Of a stretch of 60,145 nucleotides of DNA, positions 41,951 through 49,994 are shown piece by piece. Below the pieces are notes generated by a model. The model had not been told where the DNA came from. It saw only the letters and a list, made by a program, of their open reading frames with translations, and searched no databases. The translations under genes and the position numbers were made by a program. The DNA is from an uncultured Zoogloea sp. (GTDB lineage Bacteria; Pseudomonadota; Gammaproteobacteria; Burkholderiales; Rhodocyclaceae), in contig CALBTT010000052.1 in NCBI GenBank assembly GCA_937967645.1, positions 1 to 60,145 on the forward strand, read 5' to 3'. Within the stretch, counting starts at the first letter, position 1. Each line of letters opens with the position of its first letter.

Positions 41951-42720
41951 TGAATGCCATGTCCATGGAGGCGGGCCGTGCCCCCCTCGGGCCGCGCGGG
42001 AGCGGCCAGCCGGTTCTCGCGGTGGCCGGGCTGAATGCCCGCTATGGCAGCGTGAATGCCCTCGACGGGGTATCCCTGCAGGTCTTCCCGGGGGAGTTGG
42101 TGGCCCTGGTGGGCAGCAATGGCGCCGGAAAGTCCACCCTGCTGCGCACGGTGTCCGGCCTGCAGCCTTCGGCTGGCGGGGAGATCCGCTACCAGGGCAG
42201 GCCCCTGGACGGTCTTCCGGCTCCGCAGCGGGTGCGGCAGGGCATCGCCCATGTGCCGGAGGGCCGGCGGGTGTTCGCGCCGATGAGCGTGGAAGACAAC
42301 CTGCTGCTGGGGGCGCACACCCGTTCCGACGGCGATGACCTGGTGGTGCGGGATCTGGAGGAGGTCTACGAGCTGTTCCCTATCCTGCGGGACAAGCGGG
42401 CGTTGCCGGCGGGCACCTTGTCCGGGGGGCAGCAGCAGATGCTGGCCATCGGGCGGGCCCTGATGTCGAGGCCTCAGCTGCTGCTGCTGGACGAGCCGAG
42501 CATGGGGTTGGCGCCGCTGCTGATCGCGGAGGTGTTCAAGGTGGTCGAGCGCCTCAAGGAGAAGGGTATGACCATTCTCATCGTGGAGCAGAACGCCACG
42601 GCGGCCCTGGAACTGGCGGACTACGGCTATGTGCTGGAGGCCGGCCGGGTGACCAAGGATGGGCAAGGCCACGCCCTGTGTCACGACGAGGACGTGCGGC
42701 GTGCCTACCTGGGCATCTGA
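41950..42720 (+). CDS. ABC transporter ATP-binding protein, LivF-like
   Basis: A 256-aa ATPase with Walker A GSNGAGKST, signature LSGGQQQMLAIGRALM, Walker B LLLLDEPSMGLAP and VEQNA. It completes the five-part importer. An N-terminal 20 residues are Gly/Pro-rich and not part of the fold. Confidence 0.93.
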   Translation: MNAMSMEAGRAPLGPRGSGQPVLAVAGLNARYGSVNALDGVSLQVFPGELVALVGSNGAGKSTLLRTVSGLQPSAGGEIRYQGRPLDGLPAPQRVRQGIAHVPEGRRVFAPMSVEDNLLLGAHTRSDGDDLVVRDLEEVYELFPILRDKRALPAGTLSGGQQQMLAIGRALMSRPQLLLLDEPSMGLAPLLIAEVFKVVERLKEKGMTILIVEQNATAALELADYGYVLEAGRVTKDGQGHALCHDEDVRRAYLGI

Positions 42721-42945
42721 GCCGGCTGCCGGGTGGCGCCGGGGGGCGACGCCCGCCGTCTGCCCGGTTGCCGTGCGGTGGAGGGCTGCCGGAGGGTGGA
42801 AAGGCGGGGTGGTATACTCCCGCCGCTCGAAACGGGGGCTCCCGGCCCCTTCTTTGCGCCCCTCCGGGGCTTGGAAAATTTTGCTGTGCCCGGTCCGGGC
42901 CTGCCGCGCGGTGTGTGGCGGAGAGGCTCGATCAGGAAGGTTTGC

Positions 42946-43638
42946 ATGACGACATCAGACAATGCGGCACCCGCGGCTCCGGAGCGAAGCCCGCGGCGCC
43001 GGGGGCGGCCGGAAGCGTTCAAGGGCAACCGGCAGGAGGCCCTGATCCAGGCGGCAGCCCAGTTGTTCTACAAGCATGGTTACGACGGTGCCAGCGTCCG
43101 TGATATTGCGGCGGCGGTGGGGATCACCTCGGGCAGCATCTTCTATCATTTCCAGAGCAAGGAAGAGATCCTAGCGGCCGTGCTGATGCAGGGCATGACG
43201 ATCGGCTCGGCCATCGTCCGGGAGAGCATCGAGGGCGTCAGCGGCGCCCGTGCCCGGCTGGACGCACTGGTGAGGGGGCATCTGCTCGCGTTGCATGGGG
43301 AGAACACCCACTTCCACCACATCTGGCTGAAGGACCTGGGGCGGTTGCCCGACAACCTGCGGGCGCCGCTCAAGGTGCTGAGCAAGGATTACCAGGCCCT
43401 GTGGCTGGAGGTGCTCGACGAGGTGAAGGCGGCGGGCCTCATCAAGGGCGACCAGCATCTATTCCGCAAGGTCGCCATCGGTGCCCTGAACTGGACCGTG
43501 CAGTGGGTCAACGAGCCCACCGAGGCTCAGATCATCGAGCTGGCCAAGGCCTTTACCGCAACCTTGCTGAACGAGCCGGACGCCACGGTGCCCAGCCTGA
43601 TCCTTGGGCAGGGTAAAGGACCGGCTGAGTCCGCCTGA
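42946..43638 (+). CDS. TetR-family transcriptional regulator
   Basis: A 230-aa repressor-type protein. A basic N-terminal arm (RSPRRRGRP) precedes an HTH with GASVRDIAAAVGITSGSIFYHF (recognition part from residue 48 on), followed by a helical ligand domain of about 150 residues. AGGAAGG lies before the ATG. The 225-bp gap upstream (42721-42945) holds TATACT (42813-42818), a possible -10 but without a clear -35. It sits between the two operons carrying the same palindrome. I infer it represses both and is released by a pathway CoA thioester or acid. Confidence 0.88.
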   Translation: MTTSDNAAPAAPERSPRRRGRPEAFKGNRQEALIQAAAQLFYKHGYDGASVRDIAAAVGITSGSIFYHFQSKEEILAAVLMQGMTIGSAIVRESIEGVSGARARLDALVRGHLLALHGENTHFHHIWLKDLGRLPDNLRAPLKVLSKDYQALWLEVLDEVKAAGLIKGDQHLFRKVAIGALNWTVQWVNEPTEAQIIELAKAFTATLLNEPDATVPSLILGQGKGPAESA

Positions 43639-43682
43639 TACCCCACGGGGCTCGGGGGCTTTCCACGGGCCGTCCGGCTGAC

Positions 43683-43713
43683 GACGACGCCTCCCCATGC
43701 GGGAGGCGTTGTC
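43683..43713. terminator. Hairpin between convergent tetR and racemase genes
   Basis: GACGACGCCTCCC (43683-43695) pairs with GGGAGGCGTTGTC (43701-43713) with one G-T pair. The T-run is absent, so termination may be only partial. Confidence 0.5.
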
Positions 43714-43722
43714 GCATCGAGG

Positions 43723-44910
43723 TCAGCCCGCTGTCGTGGTCTGGCTGGCTTCGGCTACGGTCCCGGCAGCCATCAGCGCGTCGATCTTCGTGTCGGACAG
43801 GCCGAGCCGGGTGAGGATTGCCCGGCTGTCCTCGCCGATGCGTGGATAGCCGAAGGCGGCGCGGGCCGGGGTGCGTGACAGGCGCGGGGCGGGCGCGGGC
43901 GTGAGTTCTCCGCCACATTCCACAAAGCCGTTGCGGGCTGCGATGTGAGGGTGTCGTGACGCCTCGGCCATGTTCAGCACCGGGGTACAGCAGGCGTCGC
44001 TGTGCTCGAACAGCTGCGCCCATTCGTCCCGGTCCTTCTCGAGGAAGCGTGCGGCGATGCGGCGGCGGGTGAGATCCCAGGTGGCTTGCCGCCATTGTTC
44101 GGCGGGGATCAGTTCCGGGCAGCCGAGGATCTCGAGGAAGGCCTTGTAGAAAGGGGGCTCGATGGCTCCCACGGCCATGAAACGCCCGTCGCGGCAGGTG
44201 TAGCAGCGGTAGAAGGGGGCGTGGCCGTCGAGCAGGTTGGCGCTGCGCTCGTCGCGCCAGTGGCCGCGTCCGCGCATGGCGTGGATGGGCGCCATCAATT
44301 GGGCGGCGCCGTCGGTCATGGCCGCGTCGATCACCTGGCCCAGACCGGAGCGGCGGGCCTCATGCAGGGCGCAGACGATGCCGAAGGCCATCATCATGCC
44401 GCCACCACCGTAGTCACCCACCAGGTTGAGGGGCGGTACGGGCGGACGGTCGGCGTCGCCCATGGCGTGCAGGGCGCCGCTCAGGGCGATGTAGTTGATG
44501 TCGTGGCCGGCGTGCGGGGCGAGGGGGCCGTATTGACCCCAGCCGGTCATGCGCGCGTAGATCAGGCGCGGGTTGAGGGCCTGGCAGACCTCCGGCCCGC
44601 AGCCGAGCTTCTCGGCCACGCCGGGGCGGAAGCCCTCAAGCAGGATGTCGGCGTCCTTGATCAGCTTGAGGAGGAGGGCAAGGCCCTCTGCCTTGCGCAG
44701 ATCCAGGGCGATGGATTGGCGGCCCCGGTTGACGGGGCCGTCCGCCAGATCGGCAAGCGCATTGGCGCCGGCCTGGGGCGGACGGTCCACCCGGATCACC
44801 CGGGCGCCCATGTCGGCGAGCAGCATGGCGCAGAACGGCGCCGGCCCGAGGCCGGCGAGCTCGATCACCGTGACCCCCGAGAGGGGGCCGCGGGCGTGGG
44901 GTTCGTGCAT
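43723..44910 (-). CDS. Alpha-methylacyl-CoA racemase (CaiB/BaiF family III)
   Basis: Epimerises 2-methyl-branched acyl-CoAs. The 395-aa protein starts MHEPHARGPLSG. The catalytic residues of the mycobacterial racemase MCR (His126, Asp156, Glu241) line up with a constant offset of ten: H136 in AGHDINYIALSG, D166 in VGDYGGGGM, and E251 in GAIEPPFY. This makes racemase far likelier than CoA transferase, whose catalytic Asp is placed differently. It is last in the ferredoxin operon. In an aryl-acyl-CoA pathway it would invert R/S-2-arylpropionyl-CoA. The frame stays open 78 codons upstream without support. Confidence 0.85.
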   Translation of the reverse strand: MHEPHARGPLSGVTVIELAGLGPAPFCAMLLADMGARVIRVDRPPQAGANALADLADGPVNRGRQSIALDLRKAEGLALLLKLIKDADILLEGFRPGVAEKLGCGPEVCQALNPRLIYARMTGWGQYGPLAPHAGHDINYIALSGALHAMGDADRPPVPPLNLVGDYGGGGMMMAFGIVCALHEARRSGLGQVIDAAMTDGAAQLMAPIHAMRGRGHWRDERSANLLDGHAPFYRCYTCRDGRFMAVGAIEPPFYKAFLEILGCPELIPAEQWRQATWDLTRRRIAARFLEKDRDEWAQLFEHSDACCTPVLNMAEASRHPHIAARNGFVECGGELTPAPAPRLSRTPARAAFGYPRIGEDSRAILTRLGLSDTKIDALMAAGTVAEASQTTTAG

Positions 44911-44945
44911 GGTCTTGATCTTTTCGTGGTGGATGGCAGGTGGGC

Positions 44946-45521
44946 TCAGCCCAGGCCGATGGGGGCCGGCGCCAGATTGACGATGCGGCGGAACATGTCG
45001 TCGAATCGATTGCGTGCGTCGCCGCGGAAGCGGGGGTCGCCGTTGGCACCGAAGGCCTCGCCGATGCGCTGCCAGGCTGCCGCGTCCAGGTGCAGCTCGG
45101 CAAGGGGCAGGAGCAGGTCTTCCTCTTCGGTCATGTGCTGCCATTGCAGGGTGGCGAAGCGCTCCACCTGGGCCAGGAAGGTGGCCGCACCGTCGGGGGT
45201 GCCGGCTTTGAAGCGGGCCAGGGCGTCCTGCAGGGCCGCGGTCAGGCGCAGGTCGTCGTCGTGCTGGGCACGCAGGCTGTCGATGACGGCGCGTGCTTCG
45301 GGGGTGCTGCTGGCGAGTACGGCGAAGATGTAATCCTCTTCCTTGACGTGGTGAAGCTTCTGCGGGAACTCGGTGATGTAGCCGAGCATGGTCTCGAGCA
45401 GCTCGAAGTCCGGGGGGGCGCCCGTGCTGTTGGCCTGGTGGGCGAAGTGGAGCAGGCCGTGGACGACGGCGCCGAGGGCACGGTGCTCGGCGTGAATCTG
45501 TGCGATGGCTTCGTTCTTCAT
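44946..45521 (-). CDS. Hemerythrin-domain protein
   Basis: A 191-aa four-helix protein with the di-iron ligand pattern IHAEHRAL, HH..KEED (LHHVKEEDYIF) and QWQHMTEEED. Family members bind O2 or NO, sense oxygen or repair iron sites. It lies between the ferredoxin reductase and racemase genes, 35 bp before the latter, so it is part of the oxygenase operon. I infer oxygen supply or protection for the Rieske/non-haem iron enzyme. This is context only. Confidence 0.88.
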   Translation of the reverse strand: MKNEAIAQIHAEHRALGAVVHGLLHFAHQANSTGAPPDFELLETMLGYITEFPQKLHHVKEEDYIFAVLASSTPEARAVIDSLRAQHDDDLRLTAALQDALARFKAGTPDGAATFLAQVERFATLQWQHMTEEEDLLLPLAELHLDAAAWQRIGEAFGANGDPRFRGDARNRFDDMFRRIVNLAPAPIGLG

Positions 45522-45564
45522 TCTCGTTTTCCGTTGGAGGGCATGAGAGGGGGCTGCGCCGGCT

Positions 45565-46809
45565 TCAGGCCAGGGTCTTGAGGCTGGCAGCCGGGTCGCC
45601 GAGGGCGGCCAGGGCCGCCGCGGACAAAGGGGTCTCGCTGGTGATCAGGCGCTCGAGGTTGCGCCGCTCCTTGCCCTGATTGATCAGTGTCGCGGCCACC
45701 AGGCGGTCGTCGCGCACCTCCAGCAAGGCCCAGCGGGCCGAGGCCGGGTCGCCCCGGATGATGTGGCGGTGTCCGGCAGCGCTGACACCGAGGAACTGGA
45801 GGTTCAGCGCGTACTGGTCCGACCAGACCCAGGGGATCCCGCTGTAGCGGGCCGCTCCGCCGCAGGCGTTGGTGGCGGCGACCTCGCCCATCTGCCGTGC
45901 TGCATTCCAGTGCTCGATGCGTTCGCCGCGTTGCCCGTCAGCCTGGCGCAGGCGGACGGCGTCTCCGATGGCGAAGATCGATGCATCACTGGTGCGGCAG
46001 GCCGCGTCCACCAGGATGCCGTCGTCGCAGGCGAGGCCGGCGCTGCGGGCCAACTCGTCGTTGGGCAGGGCACCGATGCCTGCCACCACGATATCGGCCT
46101 GCAGCAGGCTGCCGTCTTCGAGCCTGAGCGCCAGTGCCTGTTCCCGGGCGGCGATGCGCTGCAGGCGCGCGCCCAGGTGGACGCCGACGCCTGCCTCCTC
46201 GTGCCGGGCTTTGACGAAGTCCGCCACGGTGGCCGGGGCGCCCCGTCCAATCAGGCGCTCGCCGGCCTCCAGCACATTCACCGGGCAGCCTGCCTGGCGG
46301 GCGGTGGCGGCCACCTCGAGGCCGATGAAGCCACCGCCGACGATGGCAAGGCGTGGCCGTGGTGTAGCGGTCAGCTGCGCTTGCAGGCGTTGGGCGTCAG
46401 CCAGGCTGCGCAGGTAGAAGATCCGGTCGCGGCAGGCTGGGTCGATGAGGTCCGGGTCGAGTAGGCGGGGCCGGCAGCCGGTGGCGAGGATGAGGGTGGC
46501 GTAGTGCAGGCGTTCCCCGTCGTCCAACAGGATTGATTTGCCGTCGCGGTCAATGGCCGTGACGGTTCGGCCCTGGCGTAGGCTGAGGCGGGGGGCGTCC
46601 TGCCAGTCCTGCGGCAGGAGGACGATGTCTGCCGTCGTGGCGTCGCCAGCCAGCATGGCCTTGGACAGGGGAGGGCGGTCGTAGGGGGGGCAATCCTCGC
46701 CGTTGATCAGCAGGACCCGGGTTGTTCCAGAGCTGGTCAGTGCCGTCTGGGCGGCTGTGATGCCGCCAATGCCGGCCCCGATGATGATGATGTCGAAGCA
46801 GTCCTGCAT
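45565..46809 (-). CDS. Ferredoxin reductase (FAD, NADH) of the Rieske oxygenase system
   Basis: A 414-aa class of BphA4/TodA-like reductase. It has the FAD-binding IIIIGAGIGGITAAQ (about 7-21), NAD-binding LAIVGGGFIGLEVAA (about 153-167) and IFAIGDAVR (second FAD motif). The C-terminal reductase domain has WSDQYALNLQ. It moves electrons from NADH to the Rieske ferredoxin encoded immediately upstream (8-bp gap). The start MQDCFDIIII follows the family pattern. Confidence 0.93.
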   Translation of the reverse strand: MQDCFDIIIIGAGIGGITAAQTALTSSGTTRVLLINGEDCPPYDRPPLSKAMLAGDATTADIVLLPQDWQDAPRLSLRQGRTVTAIDRDGKSILLDDGERLHYATLILATGCRPRLLDPDLIDPACRDRIFYLRSLADAQRLQAQLTATPRPRLAIVGGGFIGLEVAATARQAGCPVNVLEAGERLIGRGAPATVADFVKARHEEAGVGVHLGARLQRIAAREQALALRLEDGSLLQADIVVAGIGALPNDELARSAGLACDDGILVDAACRTSDASIFAIGDAVRLRQADGQRGERIEHWNAARQMGEVAATNACGGAARYSGIPWVWSDQYALNLQFLGVSAAGHRHIIRGDPASARWALLEVRDDRLVAATLINQGKERRNLERLITSETPLSAAALAALGDPAASLKTLA

Positions 46810-46817
46810 GGCTTGAC

Positions 46818-47150
46818 TCACTCGAGAACGGCGTAGATGGCACCGTCTTCGGTGCGTACGGGGTAGGTGCGCAGGGCGCGTGTGCAGGGCTTGTCCACCG
46901 GTGCGCCAGTGCGGATGTCGAAGGAGCCCGAGTGGAAGGGGCAGAACACCCGCCCCTCCTCGATCTCCCCGTCGCACAGGGAGGCCGCGCCGTGAGTGCA
47001 GGTGTCGTCGGTGACGAAGAACTCGCCTTGCAGGTGGAACACGGCCAGAGGCTCGCGGTCGGGAAGTGCGACCTGGAGCGCGCCCCCCGCGGGGACATCC
47101 TCCGTCCGGCAGATCAGGGTGAGGGGAGAAATCATGTTGATTCCTTTCAT
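46818..47150 (-). CDS. Rieske [2Fe-2S] ferredoxin
   Basis: A 110-aa electron carrier. The Rieske ligands are C51/H53 (CTHGAASL) and C70/H73 (CPFHSG). It passes electrons to the oxygenase alpha subunit. The start is ATG 47150, or 47135 for a version five residues shorter. It is first in the minus-strand operon, whose promoter carries the shared palindrome, so all parts of the three-component oxygenase are probably induced together. Confidence 0.93.
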   Translation of the reverse strand: MKGINMISPLTLICRTEDVPAGGALQVALPDREPLAVFHLQGEFFVTDDTCTHGAASLCDGEIEEGRVFCPFHSGSFDIRTGAPVDKPCTRALRTYPVRTEDGAIYAVLE

Positions 47151-47209
47151 AGGTGTTCTTGGGGCCAGGGTGGCGCGTATCAGCGCCCGCAGCGCAGGCG
47201 GAAAATATT

Positions 47210-47224
47210 AATCAAGCGCTTGGT
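47210..47224 (-). promoter_or_regulatory. Operator palindrome, copy 2, before the ferredoxin operon
   Basis: On the minus strand the site reads ACCAAGCGCTTGATT, one base from copy 1. On that strand it follows a possible -10 TAAATT with a weak -35 TTGCTG 17 bp away. It is 60 bp from the ferredoxin start. The 325-bp gap 47151-47475 holds this promoter and the hairpin at 47343-47379, and no gene that I can see. Confidence 0.65.
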
Positions 47225-47342
47225 ATTTAATTTACCAAAGAAGATGTCCCGCAGCAAGCAAAGGTGCGACCAGGGGGAGAGTGGGTGGTGGGCAGGCGTT
47301 ACGCAGGATGCGCCACGGGCCCGTTGCGGGTGTCAGAAAGTG

Positions 47343-47379
47343 CCAGGGCGCTGCCTGCTATGGGCAGGCAGCGCCCTGG
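47343..47379. other. Perfect 16-bp hairpin downstream of acr3
   Basis: CCAGGGCGCTGCCTGC (47343-47358) and its exact complement (47364-47379) flank a 5-base loop. It is 97 bp past the acr3 stop. No T-run follows on either strand. It probably ends or protects the arsenic transcript. Confidence 0.5.
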
Positions 47380-47475
47380 AGATCCGGCGGGTGGAATGAG
47401 CACGTTTCCGCCGGTCGTTGGCGGAGACGTGGTGGGGCGGGAAGGGGCTGAAAGGGGCTGGAAGGGGGCGGTGTG

Positions 47476-48549
47476 TTACCGCGGCGCTTCGTACCAGCCC
47501 TTGGTGGCATTGACGACCTTCACGACCAGCAGCATCACCGGTACCTCGATCAGAACGCCCACCACGGTGGCCAGCGCAGCCCCCGATTCGAAGCCGAACA
47601 GGCTGATGGCCGCGGCCACCGCCAGCTCGAAGAAGTTGGATGCGCCGATCAGGGCTGACGGGCAGGCCACGCTGTGCCGTTCGCCGGCCACCTTGTTGAG
47701 CCAGTAGGCCAGTGCCGAGTTGAAGAGCACCTGGATCAGGATGGGGACCGCCAGCAGGGCGATGATCAGGGGCTGCGCGAGGATGGCCTTGCCCTGGAAG
47801 GCGAAGAGCAGCACCAGCGTGGCCAGCAAGGCGGAGATGGACCAGGGGCCGATCTTAGCCATGGCGGTGTCGAAGGCGGCCTGACCCCGGGCCAGCAGGG
47901 TCTTGCGCCACAGTTGGGCGAGCAGTACCGGGATCACGATGTACAGCACCACGGAGGTCAGCAGGGTGTCCCACGGTACGCTGATCGCCGAGATGCCCAG
48001 CAGCAGCCCGACCAGGGGTGCGAAGGCGAACACCATGATGCTGTCGTTGAGCGCCACCTGGGACAGGGTGAACAGCGGGTCGCCGTTGGTGAGCCTGCTC
48101 CACACGAAGACCATCGCGGTGCACGGCGCTGCCGCCAGCAGGATGAGTCCGGCCACGTAGCTGTCCAGCTGCTCTGCCGGCAGCCAGGGGGCAAACAGGT
48201 GGCGGATGAACAGCCAGCCCAGCAGGGCCATCGAGAAAGGCTTGACCAGCCAATTGACGGCAAGGGTCACGCCGATGCCGCGGATGTGCTGCTTCACCTC
48301 GTGCAGCACACCGAAATCCACCTTGACCAGCATCGGGATGATCATCACCCAGATCAGCAGCCCGACCGGCAGGTTCACCTGGGCCACTTCGATCCCGCCG
48401 ATGGCCTGGAAGACGCCGGGTGCCAGCTGGCCCAGGGCGATGCCAGCCAGGATGCACAGGAAGACCCACAGGGTCAGGTAGCGCTCGAAGATGCTCATCG
48501 GCGCGCCGGCCGCCGCCTTGGCGGTCACTTCACATTGAACTGCGGACAT
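47476..48549 (-). CDS. acr3: Arsenite efflux transporter, ACR3 family
   Basis: A 357-aa inner-membrane As(III) exporter with about ten helices. It has the conserved LLAAAPCTAMVFVWSRL, holding the essential Cys, and ALNDSIMVFAFAP. It follows arsC by 9 bp on the same strand. It works with ArsC, which makes the arsenite that it expels. Confidence 0.94.
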   Translation of the reverse strand: MSAVQCEVTAKAAAGAPMSIFERYLTLWVFLCILAGIALGQLAPGVFQAIGGIEVAQVNLPVGLLIWVMIIPMLVKVDFGVLHEVKQHIRGIGVTLAVNWLVKPFSMALLGWLFIRHLFAPWLPAEQLDSYVAGLILLAAAPCTAMVFVWSRLTNGDPLFTLSQVALNDSIMVFAFAPLVGLLLGISAISVPWDTLLTSVVLYIVIPVLLAQLWRKTLLARGQAAFDTAMAKIGPWSISALLATLVLLFAFQGKAILAQPLIIALLAVPILIQVLFNSALAYWLNKVAGERHSVACPSALIGASNFFELAVAAAISLFGFESGAALATVVGVLIEVPVMLLVVKVVNATKGWYEAPR

Positions 48550-48558
48550 GATGCCTCC

Positions 48559-48972
48559 TTACAGGCTCAAGGCTTCACGTACCGCCGCCACCAGGCGCGC
48601 GCGGATGTCGTCGCGCACGGCGATGAAGCTGTCCAGCGGTTCGCCGTGGGGGTCGTGGAAGCCCACGTGGATGCGTTTGACCGGGCGGGGGAAGATCGGG
48701 CAGCTCTCCCTGGCGTTGTCACAGACACTCACCACCAGGTCGATGTCCTGGTCCATCACCGCTTCCACGGTCTTGGGATGCAGGCCGGCGGTGGGCAGGC
48801 CGGCGAGGGTCAAGGCCTCGAGCGCGCCGTCGGCCACCTTGGGCTGGGGCTCGGTGCCGGCGGAGAGGGCGCGGACCTGCCCGCCCAGATCGTGATTGAG
48901 GATGGCTTCGCCCATCTGAGAGCGGCAGGAGTTACCGGTGCACAGCACCAGCACGGTCTTGAGTCGGGTCAT
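48559..48972 (-). CDS. arsC: Arsenate reductase, LMW-phosphatase-type
   Basis: A 137-aa reductase. The P-loop is LCTGNSCRSQMGE and a Cys pair is in VCDNARESC, as in thioredoxin- or glutaredoxin-coupled ArsC. It converts arsenate to arsenite for Acr3. Start ATG 48972; the frame runs upstream, but the extension has no family match. No arsR is adjacent, which is unusual. Confidence 0.92.
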   Translation of the reverse strand: MTRLKTVLVLCTGNSCRSQMGEAILNHDLGGQVRALSAGTEPQPKVADGALEALTLAGLPTAGLHPKTVEAVMDQDIDLVVSVCDNARESCPIFPRPVKRIHVGFHDPHGEPLDSFIAVRDDIRARLVAAVREALSL

Positions 48973-49008
48973 GCTGTGTTTCCCTCTTGAGGCATGCGTG
49001 GTTTTTGA

Positions 49009-49032
49009 TTCCATATTTCCAATATTATGGAA
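49009..49032 (-). promoter_or_regulatory. Inverted repeat upstream of arsC (candidate ArsR operator)
   Basis: TTCCAT (49009-49014) and ATGGAA (49027-49032) are spaced 12 bp in an AT-rich patch, 37-60 bp before the arsC start. Symmetry and place suit an ArsR-type site. Confidence 0.4.
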
Positions 49033-49095
49033 CTGTAGGGCGTGCTGTGTGAACAATTTGTGATGGGCTGGGGGCTCCGTGCGCTTCGCCCGGTG

Positions 49096-49983
49096 TCAGG
49101 CGAAGCGTTCCGCCAACCAGTCGATGAACACCCGGACCCGGTTCGATAGATGGCGGTTCGGCGGATAGAGCGCACTGAACAGCAGCGGGGGCGGGCGATG
49201 GTCGGGAAGCACCTCGACGAATTCTCCGCTCGCCAGTTGTCGGGCGACCAGGAAGGCCGGTATCTGGATCAGCCCGAGGCCGGCGGCACAGGCATCGACA
49301 GACGCCGCACCACTGTTGAGCGCCAGGCTCGCCGGCAGGTGGTGGGTGACGAGTGCGCCATCCACAGTGAACTCGAAGGGGATGGTTTTTCCGCTGGATG
49401 CCGACAGGTAGTTGACGGCGCTGTGCCCGGTCAGCGCCTCCAGCGTGGCGGGCTGCCCGCGGCGCGCGAGATAGTCTGTGCTGCCACAGGTCACCTGGGC
49501 TTGCAGGCCCAGGGGCCTCGCGATCAGGTCGACGTCGCCTACCTTGCCACTGCGCAGCACGCAATCGACGCCTTCCCGGATCAGGTCGATGGGTCGGTCA
49601 CTGACGCTGACCTCCAGCTGGATCTGCGGGTAGCGCTCGAAGAAGTCCGGCAGCGCCGGAATGAGCACCAGCCGGCACATCGCTGCGGACAGGTCGACGC
49701 GGATCCGGCCCTCCGGCTGTCGGGAGGCCTGGCGGAACTCGGCGTCGACCTCGTCCACCTGGTTCAGGATGGCGATGCAGCGCTGGTAGTAGGCGTCGCC
49801 GTCGACGGTGGGGGTCACCTGCCGTGTCGTCCGCGACAGCAGGCGGACGCCGAGGTGGGCCTCGGTCTTCTTGACCATCTGTGTCGCCGTGGCCCGGGTG
49901 AGGTTGAACTGCTCGGCTGCGCGGCTGAAGCTGCCGAGCTCGACGATCCGGGTGAACAAGCGCATGGCGTGGAGACGATCCAT
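49096..49983 (-). CDS. LysR-family transcriptional regulator
   Basis: A 295-aa regulator with an N-terminal HTH (SFSRAAEQFNLTRATATQMVKK-type, residues about 18-40) and a periplasmic-binding-like effector domain (about 90-295). It is divergent from the MFS gene at 50105, with a palindrome between them, so it probably controls that transporter and itself. The effector is unknown. Confidence 0.9.
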   Translation of the reverse strand: MDRLHAMRLFTRIVELGSFSRAAEQFNLTRATATQMVKKTEAHLGVRLLSRTTRQVTPTVDGDAYYQRCIAILNQVDEVDAEFRQASRQPEGRIRVDLSAAMCRLVLIPALPDFFERYPQIQLEVSVSDRPIDLIREGVDCVLRSGKVGDVDLIARPLGLQAQVTCGSTDYLARRGQPATLEALTGHSAVNYLSASSGKTIPFEFTVDGALVTHHLPASLALNSGAASVDACAAGLGLIQIPAFLVARQLASGEFVEVLPDHRPPPLLFSALYPPNRHLSNRVRVFIDWLAERFA

Positions 49984-49994
49984 GATTGCTTTCC

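Noticed and set aside
43723..44910. Formyl- or succinyl-CoA transferase
   Set aside because: The His/Asp/Glu set of the racemase branch is complete with constant offset, which the transferases do not share.
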